Shown: one piece after another, positions 34,050-44,355 of the stretch
Layout: the number at the start of each line of letters is the position of its first letter
Numbering within the stretch: position 1 is the first letter of the stretch
NCBI GenBank assembly: GCA_964036045.1
Contig: OZ038381.1
Coordinates: 148,747,596 to 148,811,595 of the forward strand
Source: Eutreptiella sp. 'Long Island Sound 2002'
Taxonomy: Eukaryota > Euglenozoa > Euglenophyceae > Eutreptiales > Eutreptiaceae
DNA length: 64,000 nt
Direction of reading: 5' to 3'
Translations under genes and position numbers: made by a program
Notes under the pieces: model-generated
What the model was told of the DNA's origin: nothing
The model's database searches: none
What the model saw: only the letters and a program-made list of their open reading frames with translations

Positions 34050-37000
34050 GGGGGCGGCTCCGAAGGGGAGGACTTGGTTCTCTGGATCCTCGTGAAAATT
34101 GGGGATCAAGTTTTTCGAGCGGTGCTTGACACCGGTGCAACACTTTCCATAGTGGCCCGGCGCCTGCTAAGGACTTTCAAGAAAACTAGGACCGTGGCCA
34201 TAAGAGTAGGGGATGGGCGTACCATCCATTCCTTGGGGGCAGTCGATGTGACTACATGGTTGGGCGACAAAACTGTGACCCAACACTGCAGAGTGCTGGA
34301 CACCGACGCCTTTGAAATCGTCATTGGTACCGACTTCCTACGAAGAAACCCCCAGGTAAAAACGCTGTCTCTCCAGCGCCCCTATTCTTTGCACTGCGAC
34401 TTTGGCAGTGGGCTCTTTTCCGTACCTTTGGAGCTGTCAGGAGGAAAAGAGTCTGGGCTGCGCTACGCATCCAAGACTAACTATCGTACTGAAGACTACC
34501 AATTGGCCCGTCGGGTTCTTGAAAATGGACTGGCAGCCCTTCAGGTAAACCTGGATGAGATCCAGGTGGAATTGTTTGCGAGCCGACAACAGCACATCAT
34601 GCAGTTGTACTGCTCGAAACATTTAAACAACGCTTTCCAATTTTTCTGGAAAGCAATGGGCCTAGCGTATGCTAACCCTCCCTTGTCCCTGCTCGCGAAG
34701 GTTCTACACCAAAATCGCTTATGAGGGAGGAAGGGTTGTCATGTGCACCCCTGACTGGGGCTGCACCGGTGAACACGCTTACTGGCGCCGTATGCTAGAT
34801 CGAATGACGGTGGGAAGACTGCAAGTCCCCGACGGTCCCATCTACGTGCCTGAGGACTCAGACACAGCTATGCAGGCCCCTGAGTGGGCCAGTTTCCCAT
34901 CCATCGTTGATGGATCTCTCAATGCTGTACCCCTGTGTGACCTAGACCAGGTGCTACTGAAAGAGGTCATGGCCGAAAATCGTGGCCTGACCCTTTCTGA
35001 TCTCAAAAATTGATCTCCTGGGCACCTATCCGCCACACGTACAGGGTGTGAATCTCTCGATGGCTATCTGGAGCCTGCAGCTGTTAAGGGAGATGCTGAC
35101 GACCAACTGTCTGAGATCGCCACCACTGTCCCTCCTGTTGATCCGAGCTGTTTTGACCTAAAACACAGTGCCTTCCTAGCCCAGCTGTTGCTGGAGGAGG
35201 TAGATCTAGAGTCGACCCAGGAAGCCAGTGCTACACATGCAGCCTATGCACACAGGTGAACCCGTGGCCCGGAGTCCTGATGCTCTGGCGCGGCCTGCTT
35301 CTAATAACATGCCACTGTCTGAGCATGACACTCAGGAACTCTGGCGGCTGTGGTACCTGAAGGCCGAAAGTATTGAGCGCCAAGAGTGGCTGCAATACGT
35401 CAGACAGACCTGGAAATCCTCCATCTGGTCTGAGGAGGACGATGATTCCTATACGCTGCCTGATCCTGAGATACCGCTAGTGTATTCTCTGCACTATGGG
35501 CAGCAATGTCCCCCTGAGTGGGACGATGGTTCTGTGCCTGCCAAAACTGCTGATCGGCGGAAGAAGAAAGAACATGGGAAGAGCAACCTCCATGCTGAGG
35601 AGGATTTCCTGCAGAAACTCGAGAGTCTTAACCTTGACCCCCGACTGAAGAAACTGCTGATAACCTATGAGGAGGTGTTCGGTGCTTTGCCGCCCCCCCT
35701 GTCTTGTAAAGAAATGGGCCAGATGGACCTGAAACTGAAAGCTGAATTTGAAGAGACGCGAGTGGGGCGTCGTCCCTATCCCGCTCCACAGGAACAGGTT
35801 GAAGAAATCGAGCGCCAGATCCAGGAATGTATTGATGCACCTATGATTTTAGCAGCTGTTTTCCCCAAAAAATTTAAAAAGTCGACAAAAAGGGGTTTTT
35901 CGCGAGAAATGACCTATGTTTTTGGTTTCCACGGCCCCAAATCAGGGGGGGGGGTCCTCCTACCCGAACGTTGTCCAAAAATATCAGAAACCTTGAAGTT
36001 TGGCCTATTGTGGGGTATTTTTGCCTGCTCTGGGCTGGTCCTGCAGAACAGTGCTGCACACCAGTGTACCTGCCTATAGAGGATTCTTGATAGAAATTCC
36101 AATTTTCTTTGGATTGAGAAGACGCGAGTGAGGCGTCGTCCCTATCCTGCTCCACAGGAACAGGTCGAAGAAATTGAGTGCCAGATGCAGGCATGTGTTG
36201 ATGCTGGCCTCGTTGAAGAATATAAGAAGGGGGACTACCCCCATCACTGCAGTCCCTGTTTCCTGGTTGCTGAAGCAGGGTGAACTGCTCTACGACTGGT
36301 TGTTGACTATGGTGAGGTCAACAAGAAAACCCAGAACCACTCAGGGAGTATTCCTAACATGGAAAATCCCCTGGAGCGTATTGCCAAATGCAGGTACAAG
36401 ACCAAAATGGACAAACGCTCTGGTTTCTGGCAGGTCTAACCGCCGCAGCTCAGGAGCTGCTCGCTTTTATAGCCCCTAAGGGTCGTGTCTTTAAGTGGAA
36501 GGCCATGCCTTTCAGGGTGGCTAATGCCCCAGCGCTCTTCCAGGAGCTAATGAACAAAATTTTGTACAGACTGAGGCGCAGGCCTCTAGTACAGGAGTTG
36601 ATTTCTCGGGGTGCAGAAATGGAGGCCCACATCGACGACGTGAGTTTGGGTACTAATACTCAAGAGGACCATGTCCTTCTCCTCCGTGAATTTCTCATTG
36701 TTTGCCAAGAAAACCATCTCCGAATCAAACTCCAAAAATGTGAGTTTATGAAAGAGGAGATGGAATATTTGCGTTTCAACGTGGGGTATGGCTGGTGGAA
36801 ACCAGCCGCGTCTAAGATGCAGCCCCTACAGGACATGCAGATTCGCGATGACCCTAAGACGGGTCTACACGATGTGAGGAGATTTGTTGGCGCCTGTAAT
36901 TTCTATCGGCGTCACATCCACAATTTTCCCTACTCCTCTGCCCCCCTCACTGACCTAATCAAGAAAACTACTCCCTGGAGGTGGACCGCCAGGGAGGAGG

Positions 37001-39190
37001 AATGTTTCCAGGAGTTGAAGAAGAAAATTGCCTCCTCCAACTGCCTGGGAGTGCCCCGCCCTAAGGGCGAGATAGTCCTGATCACTGAAGCCAGTGATGT
37101 AGGGGGGGGTGGAACGATCTACCAATGGCAAGAGCTTAACCCCGCTGAACTAACCCACTGCCATTATCGTACTAGTGGACTGAACCGTGATGGCTCACTG
37201 AAACATGACTGTCCCACCAGTGAGTGGCGGCTGGTGCCACTAGGACACTGGAATTGGAAATGGAACCAAGCGCGTTCCAATTACAGCACCTATGACCAGG
37301 AACTCCTGGCCGGTATGTTGGTACTTTCGTCACAATCCTGACTCCTGGGACCTAATCCTATTGTCTGGCTATGTGACCAGGAACCTGTCAAGTCTTTTCA
37401 GAAGGGCCCACCGCCAGAGAAAGCAAAACTAAAGCGGTGGTGGACTTACCTGAGCCAGCTCAGGTTGACAGTTCATCATATCCCCGGTATAAAAAATGAA
37501 CTGTCTGACTATATATCGCGCAATAACTTCGATGCGCTTATAGGTGAGAGCTGTGAGGCGCTCGCCAAAGAGGCTTTCCAGCGTATGGATGTCCAACCTG
37601 ACCTGTCCATGCTCACTGCTGGAATCCTGGAGGGTTGGAGTCTAACCGACTATCAGTCAGAGTACAAAGAAATTCTCCAAACCCTCAGCACTGGTCTCGA
37701 ACCCCGTGTCATTGACGGGCACCAGTGGTATAAAAACAATCAGTACCTCTTCTACGAGGACCGGATTGTTGTGCATGAAGCCCGACTGGATGGGTGCCTA
37801 CAGTGATCCCATCTCAGTTCTGGTCACACTGGCGCTAATCGCTCAGTGAACTTCTTCTGTGAGTGTTTCTACTCTAGTCTAACCCTGACTGAACTGAGGT
37901 CGCGTATGCAGACCATTGTGGATGCTTGTGGCTGTCATGCCAGCAAGCAGAGCGACAGTAGGGATAGGGGCCTGATTTCCAGCTTACCCATACCCTATTG
38001 TGCTAATTCTCTTCTCTACGTGGATTTCATCCACGGCCTACCACGCTTCGGCGGCTATGATGGTTGCCTAGTGGTCACCTGTGGCCTATCTCGCTTCACC
38101 CGTGTGTTCCCTTGCAATAAGAAAATCACAGGTGAGCAGACTGTGAAAATGTTGGTCGAACAATGGTTCGAACCCTATGGAGCACCTAAGCAGGTGCACT
38201 CTGATGAGGATGTACGCATCCGCAGTGACACTGGGTGGTACAAACGAGTGCTAAGTGCCCTCAACGTGGAAATAACCACAGGTGTGCCCTATACCCACAC
38301 GTCTGACCCTCTCTGTGAGAGACAGAACCGTGTGGTGGAGCAAAACCTGAGAATCCTGATGAAACAGGAGCGTACCAAGGACTGGGTACGCCTAGTGCCC
38401 TGGGCAGTGCTGATCATAAACTCACAGCGGAGCTCCTCTACGAGCCCCCCACGAACTGTTCCATGGAGGACGACCTGCATGGCTCTTCAAAACCCCCTTT
38501 CCTGAGGACTTCAAGAGCCCTGTGGGAGATTGGTTGGAACACCAGCAGTCTCTGGCTGACCAGGCTGGGACTAACCTGAGACACATTCGTGACCGTGAAC
38601 TGAGCGGACGGAACCGCCTACGGCGACCTGCCAGCTTCAAGGTTGGTGACCTTGTTTTGGTTCACCATGCACGCCTACCCTTCTGGCCACGTAACCGCCT
38701 ACAGGACCCTTATTTTGGACCCTATCGTATCATCAGGATAGATGGATCCAGGATCCATGTCAGGTGCAGTCCACGTCTAGGTGGTGAACTGCTGTGTGCA
38801 CCTGAAAAGTCGAGGCACTATCACTCCCCTGACAATTTGTCTTGGGATGAGTGGCGCCTCAGCGACAGTGAGGTTGAGCGTATAGACCTAGAGAACGCTG
38901 CCAGTCCAGAGGAGGCAGACGAACTCGAAGAGATGACTGCCGTTGAGATGGCAGTCGATGGTTACTACGTGGTTGCAGGTATTGCTCGCCACGAGTATAA
39001 ACAGGGCTGGAAATTCCTAACCCTGTGGGATGGCTATGGGTTATCTGAGGCGACCTGGGAACCTATGTCAGCCTTCATACAACCAGATGGGAGTATCAAC
39101 CCCATCTTCCGCTCCTATCTCGTTGAGAACAACGAAGGGCAGCTATTAACCCGTGCTGAGACTCCTTCCCAGCGTAAAAGGAAAAACTAA
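34050..39190 (+). pseudogene. pol polyprotein of gypsy copy 2, broken
   Basis: Protease DTGAT motif at about 34129-34143 in a clean 34050-34724 frame. The RT carries MPFRVANAPALFQ and HIDD with His at 36628-36630. RNase H begins at about 37078, and integrase at about 37800-38460 with DFIHGLP, HSDED and CERQNR supplying D, D, E. The chromodomain lies at about 38958-39075. Damage: one-base insertion near 34710, CGA to TGA at 35011, deletion near 35217, insertion plus duplication at 35753-36204, deletion near 36437, CGA to TGA at 37339, TGG to TGA at 37804, shift near 38440. The last 222 codons, with the chromodomain, are intact. Confidence 0.88.
35753..36204. other. 280-bp insertion flanked by an 85-bp duplication of RT sequence
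   Basis: 35753-35838 and about 36121-36204 are near-copies of the same RT-upstream segment (GACGCGAGTG...ATTGATGC or near), present once in copy 1 near 6594-6671. Between them lies unrelated AT-rich DNA with a long G-run near 35946. The origin of the insert is not recognised. Confidence 0.8.
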
Positions 39191-39237
39191 TTTCCCTGTT
39201 CTAACCTCACAGGTGCAGTGAGCACTCTTGTGCAGAC

Positions 39238-39567
39238 GTGCCTGTGTATGGGTGTAAGAGCAGTTGTCACAGTTGCCCCGCATTGCATCGCAGGACAGGA
39301 CCGTTAGCCCCCCGTGACAACCACTCCCTGGCCGAAGGCCATTGGTTTTTCACAGACTACTGCTTACTGAGCACTGCACTGACCCTGTCTGTGCCCTGCA
39401 GACCCATGCCTATGGTTTCCAGCGTGGAACAGGTGGCCGCTTATCAAGTTTGCAGCCATCCAGCGAGTGTATGCCTTGTTGACCATGTGTTGCATGGGGA
39501 CTGCCCTGATGTAATGACCTTGGGGAGCCAACGAAGAACGGTGGCTTACTACACCAGGGGGGAATAA
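39238..39567 (+). pseudogene. Copy of the small Cys-rich frame after pol, start codon lost
   Basis: 109 codons matching 9722-10069. The ATG of copy 1 is GTG here. The CKSSC motif and most of the frame remain. Function unknown. Confidence 0.2.
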
Positions 39568-41701
39568 CAAGCAAGGTGTTATGAGGCAAGGTGTGTCTTC
39601 CCTCCTTGGGGACAAGCGAGCCCACAGTTAGGACCCCCGACTGGTCCAGACCCATGGGGTTCTACCCTTCCTTACAGGGTTTACCATAGCCCTATGTGTG
39701 CTACGTATGTCTGTGTGTGTCTCACTTCTATCCCCGGCGTGGCTCCCGGAGACCGGGCTTCGCTGACGTTGGACCGAAGGTTTTAATCAGGTACTATTAC
39801 CATTCCTATGGCGCCCAATTTCTGTGCTGGCGCCTATCCTTGGGTGAAGACGGCAAAAGCCCTACCCACTAGAGGGGAGGGGTGGCCAAGTGTGCTAAGG
39901 GCATACAAAACGCCCATTTTTGCTAAGGGCCAAAAGCTAACGCACTCCCCTGCCCACGTGGAAAAGCACGCGGGACAGAAGACACCACTACACTACACGC
40001 ACTAACGCCAGCACCAGCCTTCGAAGGCAGGGTGAGCACTCATCACTTGCGCTCAACACCCGCCAGGGTTGCTGACCCTAACACCTACACACTCTACTGG
40101 GAGTTGAAGGCTATGAAGTCTCGGGTCCTACTGACCCTCCTGTGAGAAAGCAAGAGAACACAGCGCTACTAAGCGGCTGTGGCCTAACAGGGACGCCACT
40201 ACGTCTTTCCCTGTCAGGGCTTGGAGGGAGGGAGTGCTCAGCGTGCGTGCACAGCATGGATGGCGGTGAAGTCGGACTGCACTCACCACTCCTGGTTGAG
40301 CTGCAGTTATTTGTTTTTGTGATCCGCGCAGCATATTTTAGCGCTGCCAAGAGGGACTGCACCAATCGCCCTTACCTTCCCACCTGTAAAGCAAAGGCCA
40401 ATGACTGAGGTTCAAGACTGAGGAACCAAGACAGCCTCCACGTGTTATACGCTTCTCAGGCTGCCCTATAATACGCTGTTCCTGAACCTCAGTACAAGCA
40501 AGCAAGCTTAAGAAACTCCACCTGTTCTCTTAAAGAACGTAGTGTGGAGCCCCTGGGTAACCTAAACAAGAGTTATACTGTGCGCACTCCGCGTGGCCTA
40601 CCCTTTAATGCGTCATATGCATGCAAAGATGTGCACAGGGTTCCGGATTTCTCCTTCCATTGCCTAATCTTACACAACCTAACCAATCAAAGCGTGACTC
40701 AACCAGGAGGTGAGCTCCTCCTGGGCTTACCTACCTTACTCACCACGCATTAGGTGAATGCCGAGAAAGACACGACCGCAAAACAACCCTACGCGCTTAA
40801 ACCAACCTACGGCGAAGTATAAACCACCCTAAGCGATTAATGCTCTGTGTGTCATGCATGCTACCCTTGTCTTGTTTCCTGCACAAAGCGGAGAGAGAGT
40901 GGCGCACTGCACAGGGCAAAACAAGCCTAAGCGTTTTAAGCAACCCTATTTTAGCGCTACGGCTACACAGACACGAGCAAGCACTTTCTTTTCTTACCTG
41001 TGAAGAGAGAACAAGGGTGAATTGGGGTACAGGGAAAGCGCCACAGCGTGTGAATGCCTCAATCAGGCACATGCATCGCGAGCACAGCGCATATTCTAAC
41101 CGTACGTGCGCGCTGCGCGCTCCATTCGCATCGCATACCTTTCATTCCTGTTTTGACCTGTGCAGAGCAGAGAGAGGAGAGAACTAACCGCCAACGAACA
41201 CAGCGTGGGCAACCCTAACGTTTTGACGAAGCAACCAGCACCAACGCGATGCATGCGTGTGAAATGACACTGGCATACGTGAGAGGTGGGTTGTCCACCT
41301 GCTCTGTGGTGTGGGGTGAGTTTGAATACGTTTCCCTAAAGTTTATAAAAATTTTGATGCAACTTTGCAAAAATTTCCTTTAGAACTTTAAAAACTACGG
41401 CTCATACCTGTTTCTTCAAAAGCCGCTTACGCTTGCGCAACCTTGTTTTTGAAGTCCGCTTCCGTTGCGCTTGTCTGCGACTTTGAGTTTTGGTGTAAAA
41501 ATGACAATTTCTCGCGTGATTTTGTCAATTTTTAGCGATTTGACTTCTTAAATCGCCACACCTTTTGCTGAACCGCAGGAATCACTCCCTGTTGGTTACA
41601 TTTTCTATTTTTTTCAGCTCCTGGAGACTTGTGTTCTCCATTGGGAGTATTGCTCCGCCCTGGCCCTTGGTCAGGACGTTTACTAAAACGCTGTTTATGC
41701 A

Positions 41702-41797
41702 GCGATAGCCGTCCGCATTAGAGCGTTCGACTGTACCCTAGTGGGCAAGCATATGTGCTCTAGGGAGGGAGTCCTGGGTTCAAACCCCGCTACCCCC
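41702..41797 (+). other. tRNA-like block in copy 2
   Basis: Same TTAGAGCGTTCGACTGT segment, CCCTAG/CTAGGG hairpin and B-box-like GGGTTCAAACCCC (41776-41788) as copy 1. The core is nearly identical between copies, while bases just after it differ. Confidence 0.4.
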
Positions 41798-42024
41798 AAA
41801 ATTTTACCAAAAGTTTTCGTCGCACGCTGGCAACCTTTGAGGAATGCCCCATCGAAGGGACATCATTCACGGTACATTACACTGTTTTTCAAGGGTACCT
41901 ACAGTGTGATAGGCTTCTATGAACTGATGAGAATGTTTTTGTTAAGTTTGATGCATTTTCTGGGGTACTTTTGGGAATTGTTGAGCCCTTTTCCTTGGTC
42001 CTACTAGCTTAGCTAACTAGTACT

Positions 42025-42035
42025 CCAGGGGGGAG
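42025..42035 (+). other. Polypurine tract of gypsy copy 2
   Basis: CCAGGGGGGAG immediately before the 3' LTR, identical to copy 1. Confidence 0.65.
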
Positions 42036-42741
42036 TAAGAAAAAGTCACTGCCTTGTCTTTCTTGGAGGGCTTGATCCAGGCCAAGCCCCCTTTAAACCC
42101 CTCTTGTCGATGCTAGAGCTAACTTAAGTATGTTTGTCAATCTTTTGAAGACTTTAGTACACTTTCTCAAATTAACTAGGGTTATAACCCTAGCCCCCCA
42201 TGAAGTTCACCCCTACCACTCAACTGAGCGGAGGTATCTTCCTTCATGGAGGATATACCAAAAGCAAGAGGCATTTCACGCTTCAGGCCTTGGAGGTTAA
42301 GCCTAGTGGTCTCCCACCCCAAGACCCCTATACTCAATTGTTTCTACCACTTATTCTGGTTCTACGTTTTAACTGTTTCTGAATTCAGTTGCTTGGCCAA
42401 GTCATATTCTGTGTCTGGCTTGACACCTATGCCCCACATTCCTAACCAGCACCCTTACACCCAAAAGAGTGCACATGAAGTGCTTGATGCTATCTTGGAG
42501 GCTAGAGTCAGTCCAGTTTTCATGTAAAATCTTTTGTATTATCCATTTCTGATTGAATCTTTGTATTTCTACCTGCTTTGTCTGTCTGCAGCCCTTCTGT
42601 GTTACACTGGATTTCAAACTATTCATTGATTCGATCCACATCCTGTTCTTGCTCTACTTGCTCCTTTGGTTTTGGGATTTCACCATCAAAAACCTGCAGG
42701 ATTTCATCAAAGTCTATAGGGCACTAATCAAGGACATCTTT
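42036..42741 (+). repeat. 3' LTR of gypsy copy 2
   Basis: Pairs with 31081-31790. It starts TAAGAAAAAGTCACTGCC and ends GGACATCTTT. The palindrome lies at 42176-42193. Satellite sequence resumes directly after it. Confidence 0.85.
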
Positions 42742-43008
42742 CTTCTGATGCACGAACTTGATAGACTACCACCCCCTGACTATTGATTTACCGGGGGCCT
42801 CTGATGCAAGAACTTGATAGACTGGCCCCTGACTATTGATTTACCAAGGGCCTCTGATGCACGAACTTGATAGGCTACCCCCTGACTATTGGTTTACCCT
42901 CTGCGTCGTATACTCCCCGACCCCCGTCCGCCCTCCTCCTCCGCTTGCTGTGCCATCAGCCATGCAACCCCCTGCCCCATCCATCTGTCCCTCGTGCTAC
43001 AGACCAGG

Positions 43009-43170
43009 CAGCCAAGCTGGAGGCCGAGAAGAAAGCCGCTGCAGACAAGGCAGCCAAGTAGGAGGCCGAGAAGAAAGCCGCTGCAGACAAGGCAGCCAAG
43101 CTGGAGGCCGAGAAGAAAGCCGCTGCAGACGAGGCAGCCAAGCTGGAGGCGCCGAAGAAAGCCGCTGCAG
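43009..43170 (+). repeat. 42-bp repeats encoding a charged coiled coil, 4 units
   Basis: Each unit encodes AAKLEAEKKAAADK or a near variant, a 14-residue (two-heptad) pattern typical of a TolA-like coiled coil. A TAG interrupts the second unit. The block is preceded by a pyrimidine-rich stretch and followed by CTGCAG|GTGCTT, so it may be a relic exon. Confidence 0.6.
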
Positions 43171-43629
43171 GTGCTTCACCCCTCAGGCGCCACAGGCCAT
43201 TGCCCAATCAACACACCCCGACCCATCTTAGCTCCTCTCGCACCCGCCATCTGACAAATCCCACAGTCACCACCCAATACCACCACAGCGGTCCTGGTCA
43301 ACACATCAACACTTCCAAAGGCACTTCTGATGCACGAACTTGATAGGCTACCCCCTGACTATTGACTTACCGGGGCCTCTGATGCACGAACTTGTTAGGC
43401 TACCCCCTGACTATTGATTTGCCAGCGGCCTCTGATGCACGAACTTGATAGGCTACCCCCTGACTATTGATTTACCAAGGGCCTCCGATGCACGAACTTC
43501 ATAGGCTACCCCCTTACTATTGGTTTACCCTCTGCGTCGTATACTCCCTGACCCCCGTCCGCCCTCCTCCTCTGCTTGCTGTGCCATCACCCATGCAACC
43601 CCCTGCTGCATCCATCTGTCCCTCGTGCT

Positions 43630-43765
43630 GCAGACGAGGCAGCCAAGTTGGAGGCCGAGAAGAAAGCCGCTGCAGACAAGGCAGCCAAGCTGCAGGCCGA
43701 GAAGAAAGCCGCTGCAGAGGAGGCAGCCAAGCTGGAGGCGGAGAAGAAAGCCGCTGCAGGTGCTT
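43630..43765 (+). repeat. 42-bp repeats encoding a charged coiled coil, 3 units
   Basis: Second island copy with three units and no internal stop. It is preceded by CTCGTGCTGCAG, which resembles a 3' splice site, and is followed by the same CTGCAG|GTGCTT. Open in one frame from 43576 to 43932. Whether it is expressed is unknown. Confidence 0.55.
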
Positions 43766-44115
43766 CACCCCTCGGGCGGCACAGGCCATTGCTCAATCAA
43801 CACACTCCGACCCATCTTAGCCCCTCTCGCACCCGCCATCTGACGAGTCCCACAGTCAACACCCATTACCACCACCGCGGTCCTGGTCAACACATCAACA
43901 GTTCCAAAGGCACTTCTGATGCACGAACTTGATAGCGTACCCCTTGACTATTGACTTACCGGGGGCCTCTGATGCACGAACTTGATAGGCTACCCCCTGA
44001 CTATTGATTTGCCAGCGGCCTCTGATGCATGAACTTGATAGGCTACCCCCTGATTATTCATTTACCGGGGGCCTCTGATGCACGAGCTTGATAGGCTACC
44101 CCCTGACTATTGATT

Positions 44116-44291
44116 TACCGCCTCTGATGCACGACATTGCTAGGCTGGTCTTTGCAATAGAACGCACATCCTCTGATCCAGGTGCAGCGGAAGCCGAAGT
44201 GGAGGAAGCAGCGGAGGAGGGCGAAGAAGGAGCAGAAGCGGAGGGTGAAGGGGCAGAAGCAGGTTTGCCACTGAATGCACAACACCACTGA
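44116..44291 (+). CDS. Acidic short frame inside the satellite, possible exon
   Basis: Encodes a Glu/Ala-rich stretch ending AEAGLPLNAQHH and then TGATGA. A near-identical segment is at 59031-59206. Its end is similar to the end of the frame at 58168-58458 (AGLPGIARHY). It is bounded by satellite on both sides. No known family; low complexity. Confidence 0.25.
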
Positions 44292-44355
44292 TGATCAACC
44301 TTGATAGGCTACCCCCTGACTACTGATTCACAAAGAGCCTCATAGCCGAAACCAT

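Larger units (their letters stand above)
39191..42024 (+). other. 3' noncoding region of gypsy copy 2
   Basis: Aligns with 9656-12494 throughout. It contains small frames at 39238-39567 (start codon lost) and 40840-41187, and the tRNA-like block. No extra gene was recognised. Confidence 0.6.
31081..42741 (+). mobile_element. Ty3/gypsy-type retrotransposon with chromodomain, copy 2 (decayed)
   Basis: Same structure as copy 1: LTR, primer site, gag, pol with chromodomain, 2.8-kb 3' region, polypurine tract, LTR; 11.66 kb. It is inserted in the 53-bp satellite. The left flank ends ACTCTGA and the right flank starts TTCTGATGCACG. Removing the element and one copy of the six-base duplication (CTCTGA/TTCTGA, one mismatch) gives a normal satellite unit. 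It is broken by stops, deletions and a 280-bp insertion in the RT region. Confidence 0.9.
42742..44345. repeat. 53-bp satellite, F orientation, with two duplicated coding-like islands
   Basis: Satellite blocks at 42742-42892, 43323-43527, 43915-44115 and 44290-44345 alternate with islands. The islands 42893-43322 and 43528-43914 are diverged copies of each other, so a unit of about 600 bp has been tandemly duplicated. Each starts TTTACCCTCTGCGTCGTATA, contains Ala/Lys-rich 42-bp repeats, and ends near CCAAAGGCACTTCTGATGC. All satellite units here read CTCTGATGCACGAACTTGAT. Confidence 0.85.

Noticed and set aside
41702-41797. Functional tRNA gene
   Set aside because: B-box and anticodon-arm-like parts exist, but no acceptor stem pairs and the T-stem has a mismatch. 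It is reported only as tRNA-like.
42742-42900. Hammerhead ribozyme in the 53-bp satellite (CTGATG...GAAC)
   Set aside because: The core lacks the final A of CTGATGA, no stem II can form in the three bases between the core halves, and GAA is not followed by A.
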